From NCBI RefSeq assembly GCF_963576615.1, contig NC_088711.1:62033248-62097247 (forward strand): 64,000 nt of DNA, read 5' to 3'. The stretch's first letter is position 1. Each line of letters starts with the position of its first letter. The notes under the pieces were generated by a model. It was given only the letters and a program-made list of their open reading frames with translations, did no database searches and was not told where the DNA came from. The stretch is from Watersipora subatra (taxonomy: Eukaryota; Bryozoa; Gymnolaemata; Cheilostomatida; Watersiporidae). Shown here piece after piece: positions 22,685 through 33,050 of the stretch. The position numbers and the translations under genes were made by a program.

Positions 22685-25626
22685 CTGCACACACATATGT
22701 AGCTGTCATTCTCTTATATACTACACATTGATATTTTTTCACTAATTACTATATGCAGAAGAGACATGTTAAGGTTATATTGATTCCTACCACTCTAAAA
22801 TGTCTTGTTAGAAGTTTAAATAGATAAGTTGGCAACAAAGTGTATAATCAGAGTTTTTGAAAATACCTTGTAGGTTTATAGCAAACAAGTACATCCAGGT
22901 TATAATACAGTTGTGGACTCTCTATCAACTTGTCACAGATTTAGTAGTAGTACTAGAGTAGTAATCGTGATGATCAGTTACAGTGTAAAACACTACATTA
23001 TAATTATTTAACTAACAATTTAGCATGTTAAATAATACATACTAGCTAATATCATTTACCATTTAGTGTACTATCTATCTTAATGGTATTAAAGACATAC
23101 CTCTTTGAGCAGTTGCTGAGCACTTTTGTAATCTCCTATCTCTTTACTGCAATGTGCGGCTAGAAGTGCCCAAAGACTATGTCGGTCATTTTCCTTGAGA
23201 AAGTGTTTAAAATATTCTAACGCTGGTTTATAGTTTTCAGTGTAGTAAAGAAGATACGCGCATAACTCGATGCGTTTTGTTGCAAAAAGCTCATTTTGTG
23301 AGTTTGGTTGATGTGATATTGGTTTGCTCTTTAGCAATTCACAACATGAGGAACAGCTGATCGAATCAACTGGTTTGTCGAGTGCTTTGCTTATCTCTTG
23401 TAAAGATTCCGAATATTGCCCTGTGAAGTAGAGAACTTCTGCCTTTACCCAAAAATCATTTTTCGGAACGGAAACATCTTCAAGTATTGAATATATTTCA
23501 AGCCGCTCTTTATCTTCCAATGAATCATCTGGCTTAGGCATCTTGGAGTTGACATGTTCCTTGATAGGAATGAGTAAGCAGCCCATAAGTACTACCAAGT
23601 GTGCTGGAACAGCGTAAGATAACTCCTGATCACCTTGATAATACTTGTCAATCTGTACAGAATCAGTCTGTGATTTCATTTTGAGATAAGCTGAAGTTCG
23701 TATGTATATAGCGAGAGCGAGGAGAATATTCAGGTACTGATAAATGTCTGGTGACAGAAAGCCTTGTTGTCGAAGCTCTGAATAGATATCCCATGAATGA
23801 CAACAGCTGAATCCGAGACACATCTTCATGTTGTTAGCAAGGAGAGTCGGATATCTGAATATTTCTTCCTTTACCTTGACATTCAGATTAGCTGGTGGTT
23901 GAAACTTGGCAAACTTGGATAAAAAATCATATTTATCCATGTCTTTCACAAATGATTCTAAGCGTTTCATTTTGAAAGATTGCTTTTTCTTTGCACTCTC
24001 TTCATGTGATGCTATTTCAGCAGTGAACTGTGTGTAAAGCTGACTGGTACCTTCTGTTTCTTCACTAGAAAGTAAAACAATGGTAGAGGAAAGCATGTCA
24101 GATTTATCTCCTGCAAATCCGTCAAATGATTTCTCGGCTTCTGTTTTGTAGAGCTCCATGAACTGTTCTACCGTTAGTGTCAGACTCAGACCTCCCTCCT
24201 TACCATTGCCTGTTGGGATGTTACCAGAGTTTGTAGTGATTCCATCTATTCTGTATCCAGTGACAGCCCTCTTAGCTAGCGTACTCAACTCACTGTTTGT
24301 CTTCAACTCATCGATATCAAAGGACTTCAGAGGACTCTCACCAAGATTCCCTATTCTGAAGTAGCTGTCTACTGCTAGTTTTTCAAAGTAATCTGATTTT
24401 TTTTCCACGATGATAGCATATTCTAGATCAGAATAAGGAGTTGCATCCCCCTTTGCTATAGAACCCAATCCAATGATAGCGAACTTACACGGAGCATCTT
24501 CATCCTTCTTCTTCAGCACATCGATGCTTGATTGGAGAATTTTTTTAGATACTTCCGCGAGTTTCTCACTGCAGGTTTGGCTTGCTGAAAATACTTTCTG
24601 ACTAAATTCCTCCGCATGTCCAAGATTTTCCTCACTGAATATGTCATCATTGCTCACAGCATTCCCTAATGCATCAAGAGCACTAAAGTCTTTCTTAGTA
24701 TCTTCTCTATATTTCTCTAGAAGTGCCTTATGATTACTAATCATCTGCTGACGTTCATCATAGCTGAGAGGATGGTTTCCTTTGTACCAACTTTCTTCTA
24801 TGTCATAGACTAGTCTGCGTCTGTTGTCAGTTGGATCAAGAGCCACACAGTAGTTAGCTAGACCATGTGCCTGTAAAGCAGTATTTTGGAAGCTATAATT
24901 TTATAAGTTTAGAACAAAAGGCTTGTGCGAGCTAAGAAAGATTAAATATGGAAAAGGACTTTAGAAAATATTTGTTTTGCATCAGTTTAAAAGAAGTTGC
25001 AAACTATACTTTGTTAATTGCTATTTTCAGAAAAAAGAAATAGTTCTGTGGTCACATGTTATGGGCACAGTTTTTTCACAATGATGAGTTAGGCCAGTTT
25101 TTTATTTTCAGTGCATCGGTTGCTCAATATTGGTAAGAGAGAATGATAGTACTGTGTTAAAGTACAAATTGTATTCCTTACGGTAATTTTAAATAAAAAA
25201 GAAGATATTAAAAAAAAGGAGATGAAAAAAAGAGAGGTGTAAAGTTAGAAAAGAGTAAGAGAGAAGCGGCAAAAGACGGGAGGTGATAGGGGGGAATTGA
25301 GAGGAGAGGCATAAAAACTGTGAGGTGAATAAGAAAAAAGATGAGCGGAGATGAGGGAGAGAGGAAAAGAACAAGAAAAATAACAGTATAAAATGCTAAG
25401 AAAAGTGTTTATGAAGTGATATGTTTAAAGCAAATACCTGCAGGTAATGTCTCCAAGTACAAGAGTCTTCCGCTCTCTTTTTGTATTCTTTAGCTAATGT
25501 GTCAAGTTGGTTTAGTTCATCATCTTCCATCATTTGTTCCTCAGGTTTTCCTGCAATATTCAGAGCAGTGCAACAATCATATTGAAGGTTAACAGAAAAA
25601 AAAGGTTTACGCCTTGTTTCTGCCAT
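21152..25626 (-). CDS. NTase-TPR protein, copy C (intact, three exons)
   Basis: Exons 25626-25438, 24870-23101 and 22684-21152 join in phase 0 to an uninterrupted ~1163-aa frame. The start ATG at 25626-25624 follows an in-frame TAA six bases upstream. Exon 1 encodes 63 residues with no recognised domain. Exon 2 (residues 64-653) carries a GlnD/DUF294-like nucleotidyltransferase core: GLGSIAKGDATPYSDLEYAI with the Gly-Ser at about 199-200 and the metal-binding acids D211 and E213, then NLGESPLKSFDI, YRIDGITTNSGNIPTG and a helical half that ends in a TPR-like hairpin (YTENYKPALEYF). Exon 3 (654-1163) has an acidic linker and about eleven 42-residue TPR units. There is no signal peptide or membrane segment, so a cytosolic protein is expected. 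In this fold a Gly-Ser plus DxE usually means nucleotide transfer to a protein or nucleotide, and TPR arrays usually bind partners. The substrate is unknown. This is the only fully intact member. Confidence 0.85.
22685..23100 (-). other. Intron 2 of copy C
   Basis: 416 bp, GAG|GTATGT to GTGCAG|GT, phase 0. It matches both ends of intron 2 of copy B. Confidence 0.65.
23101..24870 (-). CDS. Exon 2 of copy C: GlnD/DUF294-like nucleotidyltransferase domain
   Basis: The acceptor CTTTACAG|GCACATGG lies at 24871/24870 and the donor AAAGAG|GTATG at 23101/23100, both phase 0. The 590 codons contain the family signature GS-x10-SDLE and conserved downstream blocks NLGESPLKSF, GYRIDG and LTVEQFMELYK. 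The second half (IFRYPTLLANNMKMC, CHSWDIYSEL, SPDIYQYLNILLALAIYIRT) resembles the helical substrate-binding segment that follows the NTase in DUF294-type proteins. That comparison is by pattern only. Confidence 0.8.
24871..25437 (-). other. Intron 1 of copy C, with a polypyrimidine tract
   Basis: 567 bp, CTGCAG|GTATTTG to TTTACAG|GC, phase 0. Positions 25195-25375 are almost pure purine on the plus strand (polypyrimidine on the coding strand). The same arrangement occurs in intron 1 of copy D. Confidence 0.65.
25438..25626 (-). CDS. Exon 1 of copy C
   Basis: 63 codons beginning MAETRRKPFFSVNLQYDCCT and ending TWRHYLQ at donor CTGCAG|GTATTT. A homologous exon is present in copy D (44937-44722) but not in A or B. 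The conserved block LNQLDTLA(K/R)EYK(K/E)RAE, then WRHYLQ, is predicted helical and charged. No known domain recognised. Confidence 0.75.
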
Positions 25627-25835
25627 TATTTAAAAAAATAAGCTGACAATGTGTTCAGGTGATGCACCTATAAGTATCACAGACTCTTTTCAGTTTGAAA
25701 TGCCTGTTTTGTTACTCGCACACGCATATCATAATCTAATATTTGACGAGTCAAGTGGTTGAGATAAACTTATTAATAACATTTTTTGTCTGGGTCTATG
25801 TTAATCTGTAACATCGACTACAAGTTATGTTGTAC
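25627..25835 (-). promoter_or_regulatory. Conserved upstream region of copy C (putative promoter)
   Basis: This ~200 bp aligns with 44938-45145 upstream of copy D. Shared words include CACCTATAAGTATCACA / CACCCATATGTATCACA, TTTGAAATGCCTGT and GGTTGAGATAAACTTATTAATAAC. No clear TATA box or initiator can be assigned. Conservation may simply reflect the age of the duplication. Confidence 0.35.
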
Positions 25836-25837
25836 TG

Positions 25838-26260
25838 TATTCTTGAAAAGTGTTCTCATCGTTAATCAAAATGCTTGAAAGTTTTTAGGTAAGATTGTAA
25901 AGCACCTTGCGGACAATTCTTAAAACAATGAATCATATTTAGACCTTTGTGGCATTGAATCAGGGTGTAGTTTTGGTAATTGTGACAATCGATCTTTTCA
26001 GGTAGACTGTCACTAAAATTATGGCAAACACTAAAGCAACAACAAAAGATTTAGTTGTTAGTGATGTAACTGAGTTATTATTGGTAATACTTGGTGGACA
26101 CCTTTTTACTGATCACTTTTTATTATGGGTTCATCAAGATCAAAGAATGTCAAAGTGACAATCAAATGAAGGTGGCATTCAATTAAAGGGTTGCGTTGTA
26201 TTTTTCAACCATCCTCTTGTAATGGTGTTTTATTAGAGATAGCTTTCAAATAGAAGTTTA
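25838..26260 (+). repeat. Dispersed repeat family R3, copy 1
   Basis: Aligns with 45895-46345 and 28770-29265. Shared landmarks are AGATTGTAAA, ACAATGGATC-like words, GATTTAGACC, TATCTTCTCAGGTA and ACTGTCACTAAAAT. Near the 3' end a GGCATTCAATTAAAGGG(T) and TATTTTTCAACC segment matches the ends of the element at 18975-20205. Likely a non-autonomous DNA transposon. Confidence 0.6.
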
Positions 26261-26379
26261 ACAGTAAGTTATCTAGGAATAACTCATGGTAAAATGACTC
26301 ACACAATTTTTTTACCATAAGTTTGACATTTTCCAAAGTACTGATGTGATTGCACGATGCATCAGAAAGACAATGGTAA

Positions 26380-27015
26380 GAATAAGCAGCACCCATGCTA
26401 GCAGCATTTATATTTAACAGCCTGTCCTAGAGATGAAAATGGTTTTGCTCAACACCTTTGGCTCCTCCCAGACAGTCCTGGTGGCACTTTGATGCTCTTT
26501 GCGGAGTAAACGCTTTTGCATGGAATGACTAGAAATATAGTTGTTTAAAGGTTGATTTGCAACAAATTCACATTACAGTTATTTGATATCAAAAAATTCA
26601 CCATGTCTTACTCTATTGTGTTGAAGGTGCAAAATATGTGAGAATGTGATTACAAGCTCTTAAAAGCTAAAAACGAACAGTTAATCGCAGCTACACGAGA
26701 CTGCCGTAGTTTGAATTCTCTTTTCAAACCGGTTCAAATGTGATCTAGTAACATTTGAGCTTGACTCGCTAGTAAAGGTACACATTTGTCATGCATCAGG
26801 GTTCTGCTCAACTTTACGATAAACACGACGTTATTTATCTACTGCAAGATTTGACCCTGAGCTCTGTAGTAACTATGTGGGCTTTTGTGAGAATTCTACT
26901 ATCTTACTCTAGTAAACTAAATAAAAGGAAGCTGATAGGTATGTTTGTATGTCTCCCAAGCATTTACTTCTATTCAGTGTTTTTCTGTTGTATGAATTAA
27001 CTTGCACATTGTTTT
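26380..27015 (+). repeat. Upstream block shared by copies C and D
   Basis: Aligns with 46470-47130: AAAATGGTTTTGCTC, TTGGCTCCT, GCTTTTGCATGG, then TGTGAGAATTCTACTAT, TACTCTAGTAAACTAAAT and TATTCAGTG. Repeat R1 (26555-26765) interrupts this copy, and a different insert (about 46640-46800) interrupts the other. It shows that the C/D duplication reached at least 1.4 kb beyond exon 1. Confidence 0.65.
26555..26765 (-). repeat. Dispersed repeat family R1, copy 2 (inverted)
   Basis: Reverse complement of the R1 copies at 487-745 and 39985-40240 (AAATTCACATTACAGTTAT, TTGAAGGTGCAAAATATGTG, TTAATCGCAGC). It splits the upstream block shared with copy D, so it inserted after that duplication. Confidence 0.65.
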
Positions 27016-27049
27016 GTTCTTCACAACAAATTGTTCAAATTGTTCAAAG

Positions 27050-27405
27050 CAAGATATATTCTAGCTCAACAACACATATTCATATAGCACACATTTAGAT
27101 CATAAAGCCAGGTTTCATATTAAAGCTGACTATCGAGTGTATGGTCATGGCTCGTGCTGATTGTTGCATAGTTGCTGCCACTATGAACATTTCTATGCTT
27201 GTTAATTTTACTAACAGTTGAAAAAATAGGGAAGTCAATGTGCAATGGCAGCATCAGCTGAAACCTGTACTGACTTCACTCATTCCGTTCGAGCTCTGTA
27301 ATGCCTGGTTCAGGCTGATTTCGTATGTATGGAATGCGAGGTGCTATTCCCTCGCACAACCACACAGAACAAAGCTCATGTAGAGTGCGCACAGGATTTA
27401 GTTGC
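27050..27405 (+). repeat. Dispersed repeat family R4, copy 1
   Basis: Aligns with 51955-52310 in the same orientation: AGCTCAACAACACATAT, TATAGCACACATTTAGATCAT, CGAGTGTATGGTCATGGCT, ACTATGAACATTTCTATG and TGTAATGCCTGGTT. No coding frame seen. Confidence 0.65.
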
Positions 27406-27409
27406 GTCA

Positions 27410-28690
27410 TTCTGTGATTATTTCGCTATCGCGCATCTGCATAAGATTGCATAGCAGGGAGCAGCACCTCACATGACATTATTCTGAACCAAGCAAAACA
27501 TTGGATTGATGATACAAAGGTCAGAATTTAAAGGCATCAATATTCAGCTAGAGGCATCTCTCTGATGAATTTAAAACACTTGCACTGGTTACAAAATTGT
27601 CTGCAAATCTTTTTCTACTTTAATCAAAACATAATTTCTCCTAACCGTAACTTTAAAAAGAGAAAAAGTTGGCATGCAACAACAAAAATGGTTGATGAGA
27701 TGGGAGTAGTGCAAATGAAGGGTTCTTAAACACCAACATGCCGATCTTAAAATCAAAGCCACTGAAAGCATAAGCTAAACTCTGGTTTCTGCATCTGTGG
27801 TAAATATATAGATATTGCATAGAGATACCACATGTAGACTGCTTACTATTCTGGGTACCTCCCTATTAATTAGGAGGCTAGGGTGAATCAGTTTTCTTCT
27901 CACAAGTTTCAAACATATTAGGCCTTGATTTTAATATGAGACTTGTCATGCAATGTGAAATTGGCTGTAGAAATTCCAATTCAGAACCAACGGATGTAAG
28001 AGTAAGGACTTACTGGATGTACTTTATTGATACAGGAGTGTCAGACACAAATGTGTTTAGCACATGCTACTGATGCTATCAGCGCTTTGTAAAGCATATT
28101 GATGGTTGCTCAGAGGCCTTTGAGCTTTATTGATTCATTCAGTTAGCAATGGAAGCACGCTTTGTACAAAAAGAAAAAGTAGCACAAAGGAAAGATTACA
28201 AAGCGTGAATAATATTTAAAGGTAGTCATGAACAATTTAGTCATGGCCAGTGTTTTTGGTTGTCAGTATTACAGACAGGAAGCTGTTGTAAAAAGGTTGG
28301 AATTGCTGACTTTAGGCGTAAGATAAACAGAGCCTGGGCTGGGGCAGTAAGACAAGCTAGAAAGATAACAAAGCTGAGGGAAAGTTTGTTACATAAATTC
28401 ACTATTAGAATGTCAGGCGGCACAGCTTATAAAACGGTGGCAGAAACACATAAAATAGCTGGAGACATTGCCAATGGCTAATTTGAGTAAGCCAGTATCT
28501 CTGAACTCACTAATAAGAGCCGAGAGAGCAAGCATAAAATGGCATTGCGCTGTAGCGCAAAGCTATTTCATTATAGCACAGCCAAAACATTCTTGCTAAA
28601 CGGTTTTCCACAAGCGTCAAATTATAATACCGAGTTGACCAAGGAGCTACCTGCATTAAAACATATTAGATGAAGACATTTTTTACCGGT
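27410..28690. other. Intergenic stretch, one unrecognised open frame
   Basis: A plus-strand frame at 28260-28481 contains a basic run (RRKINRAWAGAVRQARKITK) and continues past its stop with sequence that still looks faintly coding, but I recognise no family and no splice signals support it. The rest shows nothing. Confidence 0.3.
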
Positions 28691-29265
28691 TCTAATGATG
28701 TTACTTTCAAAGTTTTAAGGAAAAAACGTTAAGCTTTGGTGTTAGAAAATGAACATTGATCTGTTGTAGCAATGACCGCTACTACGTCGTACAGTGTTTC
28801 TGGAAAGTATTCTCATCATTCATGACAATGTTTTATTAAAGTTTTCAGATCAGGCTGTACATCACCTCCTAGACAAATCTGAGAACAATGGATCGAATTT
28901 AGACCTTAGTGACTTCCAATTAGAGTGTAGATCTAATGAATGTGACGATCTATCTTCTCAGGTACACTGTCACTAAAATCATGGCAACTACTACACCAAC
29001 AACAGACAAATTAATTGTTACTTCTCTAACCAAGTCATTATTAGTGCCAGTTTGTAGAAAATCTTTCATTAATGACATTCTATTATTATTAGTAAAGAGT
29101 AAACATAATAAATGTCAAAGTTTCAGTGTAATAAAATGGTGTTTAACTAAAGGATGGCCGGGTATTTTTCCACCCTTCCTCTATAATGGAAGGGTGGAAA
29201 GAGATTAAAAATACACCTTCCCCTAATAAAAGTTGCATTCAAAGAAAGGTGGTGCTCAAGTAGTG
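28690..29265 (+). repeat. Dispersed repeat family R3, copy 2
   Basis: Aligns with 45805-46340 and 25838-26260. The right end contains a perfect hairpin, CCACCCTTCC / GGAAGGGTGG around TCTATAAT (29169-29196), followed by AATACACCTTCCCCTA. That end recurs at 53940-54070. Confidence 0.6.
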
Positions 29266-29599
29266 ATTTTTCCATAAGCTGTAAACAAAAAGAATCAAGG
29301 AAAAGGCGCTGATAGAAGACGGGATAACATCAAATAATTGTGAGAAAGTTAACACATGAAGGTATTACATAAAATGTGTGTTAATCATATAAACGGTTGT
29401 TCTTGGGAACTTGGAGAAAAATGTACACTTTTAAAAAGTAAAGATTTGTGAAATCAACTCTAATACACATGATTGATAGAAACTTTGTATATACATATAT
29501 ATCTTTAAACTAAGTCTATGACTTTTAGAGACTATCTTTACCCAAAGGTAGTCTGTCACATGTCTGATACAGTGTGTCATATTAACATCTGTTGATATC

Positions 29600-29642
29600 A
29601 GCAGGTAGATACTCTTTATAAGGTCTCCCTCTTACTCTTTAT

Positions 29643-29674
<32 letters not shown>

Positions 29675-30271
29675 CATTATCTGTCTCTATAGTATAAACA
29701 GGTAGATACCCTTTATAAGGTCTCTGTTACTCTTTATAGTATTATTATTATTATTATCATTATCTGTCTCTATAGTATAAACAGGTAGATACCCTTTATA
29801 AGTTCTCTCTGTTACTCTTTATAATATTATTACTATTATTATTATTATTATTATTATCTGTCTCTATAGTATAAACAGGTAGATACCCTGTATAAGTTCT
29901 CTCTGTTACTCTTTATAATATTATTACTATTATTATTATTATTATTATCTGGCTCTATAGTATAAACAGGTAGATACCCTTTATAAGGTCTCTCTGTTAC
30001 TCTTTATAATATTATTATTATTATTATTATTATTATCTGTCTCTATAGTATAAACAGGTAGATACCCTTTATAAGGTCTCTCTCTTACTCTTTATAATAT
30101 TATTACTATTATTATTATTATTATCTGTCTCTATAGTATAAACAGGTAGATACCCTTCATAAGTTCTCTCTGCTACTCTTTATAGTATTATTATTATTAT
30201 TATTATCATTATCTGTCTCTATAGTATAGACAGGTAGATACCCTTTATAAGGTCTCTCTGTTACTCTTTAT

Positions 30272-30306
<35 letters not shown>

Positions 30307-30444
30307 CTGTCTCTATAGTATAAACAGGTAGATACTCTTTATAAGGTCTCTCTGTTACTCTTTATAGTATTATTATTATTATTATCTGTCTCTATAGTAT
30401 AAACAGGTAGATACCCTTTATAAGTTCTCTCTCTTACTCTTTAT

Positions 30445-30479
<35 letters not shown>

Positions 30480-30710
30480 CTGTCTCTATAGTATAGACAG
30501 GTAGATACTCTTTATAAGGTCTCTCTGTTACTCTTTATAGTATTATTATTATTATTATTATCTGTCTCTATAGTATAAACAGGTAGATACTCTTTATAAG
30601 GTCTCTCTGTTACTCTTTATAGTATTATTATTATTATTATTATTATTATCTGTCTCTATAGTATAAACAGGTAGATACCCTTTATAAGTTCTCTCTGCTA
30701 CTCTTTATAG

Positions 30711-30749
<39 letters not shown>

Positions 30750-31105
30750 CTGTCTCTATAGTATAGACAGGTAGATACTCTTTATAAGGTCTCTCTGTTA
30801 CTCTTTATAGTATTATTATTATTATTATTATCTGTCTCTATAGTATAAACAGGTAGATACCCTTTATAAGTTCTCTCTCTTACTCTTTATAGTATTATTA
30901 TTATTATTATCTGTCTCTATAGTATAAACAGGTAGACACCCTTTATAAGGTCTCTCTCTTACTCTTTATAGTATTATTACTGTTATTATTATTATTATCT
31001 GTCTCTATAGTATAAACAGGTAGATACACTTTATAAGGTCTCTCTGTTACTCTTTATAGTATTATTACTAGTGTTATTATTATTGTTATTATTATCTGTC
31101 TCTAT
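29600..31105 (+). repeat. Complex minisatellite with embedded (ATT)n, about 17 units
   Basis: Units of about 80-105 bp carry a constant core (CTGTCTCTATAGTATAAACAGGTAGATAC, split here as CTGTCTCTATAG and TATAAACAGGTAGATAC), then CTTTATAAGGTCTCTCTGTTACTCTTTATAGT and a (TTA)n run of variable length. The AAACAGG/AGACAGG and GGTCTC/GTTCTC variants recur in a non-random order, with pairs of adjacent variant units repeated. Length differences between units come mainly from the trinucleotide run. Confidence 0.9.
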
Positions 31106-33050
31106 AATATATCATTATATACTTTGTCCCCAAAACACTCTACCTACCTTTACAGACAGAGAAGGGTTCCTGAGTCACAAGTTGATGATATAGGAATACT
31201 AGCTAGTAGACATACATCTATGTATAAATTACTATCAATAAGACGACTGATTACAAGACTCCTTCCAATCTCTGTCACCGTTTAAGCTCACCTGTTTCTA
31301 GCTGTCACTAATGAATATCGTTAATCCATTTTCATTCCCTTGTTGTTCCAAGTTAATTATTAATAAGGCAAAAAAAGCTTTACAATGGTTGACAACAAAA
31401 ATTGTTCATCACTCAAATATGGGAATCTTATTGAATAATAAATGCAAACAAGGTAAATCAATAAGGAAATATAACTATTGTCTTATTGATATTGAATGCT
31501 TGATGGTATTGTTGTCAAGTCGATCATGTCTGTATGAAAAATCAATTCTTGTTTAGTGTGATGACATATAGTCCATTGCATACTGGGTAAATTCATACGT
31601 TGCTTCATATTGACTAACAGTCTTTGTACGCTATAGTAAATTGTCAGACATCATTACGAGCATTTTCAGTGGAACAATTTTCTCTACTTCACAAGAAACA
31701 TACTAAACTGTAGCAATCCAATGACAGTGACTTTTACTGCCAGCATCTTAAAAATGTTACTTGCTTCTAGTACTCTGATTGTCTACATATTTCCTTAGAA
31801 TTCTACAGATTTCCTTTGATTCTTTGATATTATTATCTAAACTATCATATTATCTACCTTTAATGTTATTTTACAGATGTCTTTTACTAAACATACATAG
31901 ATTATTACAATTTGTTAAGCAGCAACTGTTGTACTTATAAGGATAAAATTTGACCAATAATTTAATGAACAAATGTATTTCTGAACGACCAACACTGCTA
32001 AATTTAAATGTTTAATATTTTCTAAAACTGATAAAATAACATTGAACTTTGTTTTCCAACTATACTACCATTATTGTCTTATTAGAATATAAGGTTGTTT
32101 TTATAAATTAACACTTACATCTAAGAATCTAAGAATCTGTAAGAATCTGTAAAAATCTATAGGCAGCCACAAGTTCAAAGTAGTCTGATCAGTTTTGGCT
32201 GTGGTTACTAATAGAAACACAGAGAATTAGGTTACATTTTCATTTAGAGGAATTATTGAGGTATCTTACTTGATCAATCTTACCTTATCTTGTATCTTGT
32301 CTTGCCTATCTGCATCTATAATTTATAATACCATGACAGTTGATATTGATACAAACAGTCATGCTATGTTATTTTTTTCATACAGCTAAAATACATTTGC
32401 TAAGCTAGTGCCATGATGTCTAGTATCTAGTCTAAATACAGAATGTCTCCTGGTCATTATAATGATTTTTTTATAGAAGGTAACTTTAAAAATTATACCA
32501 GAAGAAATGAGAATTAAGAGAATTTTGTAGAGAAACTGGAATTGTAAGTTGAACTAATGACTTGATTTTTAACTGGATGCGCTTATCCTGAGCTAATCCT
32601 GCGCTTATATATTGTACTTATGGTTGGTTACACCTGTTGGTGTGGCTATTGTTGAGGCTTCCTTTGCGCTGCGCTGTTTGACCTTTGTTCTTGTGGACTG
32701 TCTTACAGGGTAGCTAAGTTATAATATTACCTTAGCGTACCGCAGCGAGTTACCCATAAGTTAATGTAAAGTTACTATAAAATATGTAAGAATATTACGA
32801 GGATTGTTCAAAGAGACAAAGGTCAGTATCATTTACATTTCTATTGAATAAACCCAACAATATTAATACTGCATTTTCACTTTAACCTCGACTCACACTT
32901 TTATTCTTCATATTTAATATTTTAATTTAATCTTTAGTTTAATTGATTAATGTTCTTGCTTTTATTGATTTGTTATTTGTGCTTTTTTGTCGGGTATATT
33001 TTTTTCTGTTAGTATTGTTCGTGAATAAATATAAAGGAGGCCAAAGCGCA
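31106..33050 (+). repeat. Long dispersed repeat E, copy 1 (about 1.9 kb)
   Basis: Collinear with 54855-56680: CAAAACACTCTACCTACCTTT, TTGATGATATAGGAATA, TATGTATAAATTACTATCAAT, AGCTCACCTGTTTCTAGCTG, TTAAATGTTTAATATTTT, AAGTTCAAAGTAGTCTGATC, GAGGATTGTTCAAAGAGACA and TATTTAATATTTTAATT. No open frame is conserved between the copies. It directly abuts the minisatellite. The other copy directly precedes a Penelope-like RT fragment, so it may be part of a retroelement's long untranslated region, but this is inference. Confidence 0.7.

Noticed and set aside
24844-24846. Alternative start of the copy C protein at GTG 24846
   Set aside because: The frame continues upstream to a good splice acceptor at 24871/24870, and exon 1 joins in phase, so this codon is an internal Val.
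28260-28481. Basic 73-residue open frame as a gene
   Set aside because: No family resemblance, start context or splice sites. A similar-length frame on the opposite strand overlaps it.
29600-31105. CRISPR-like array of repeats and spacers
   Set aside because: The variable parts are (TTA)n runs rather than unique spacers, the units are too long, and the context is eukaryotic. It is a minisatellite.
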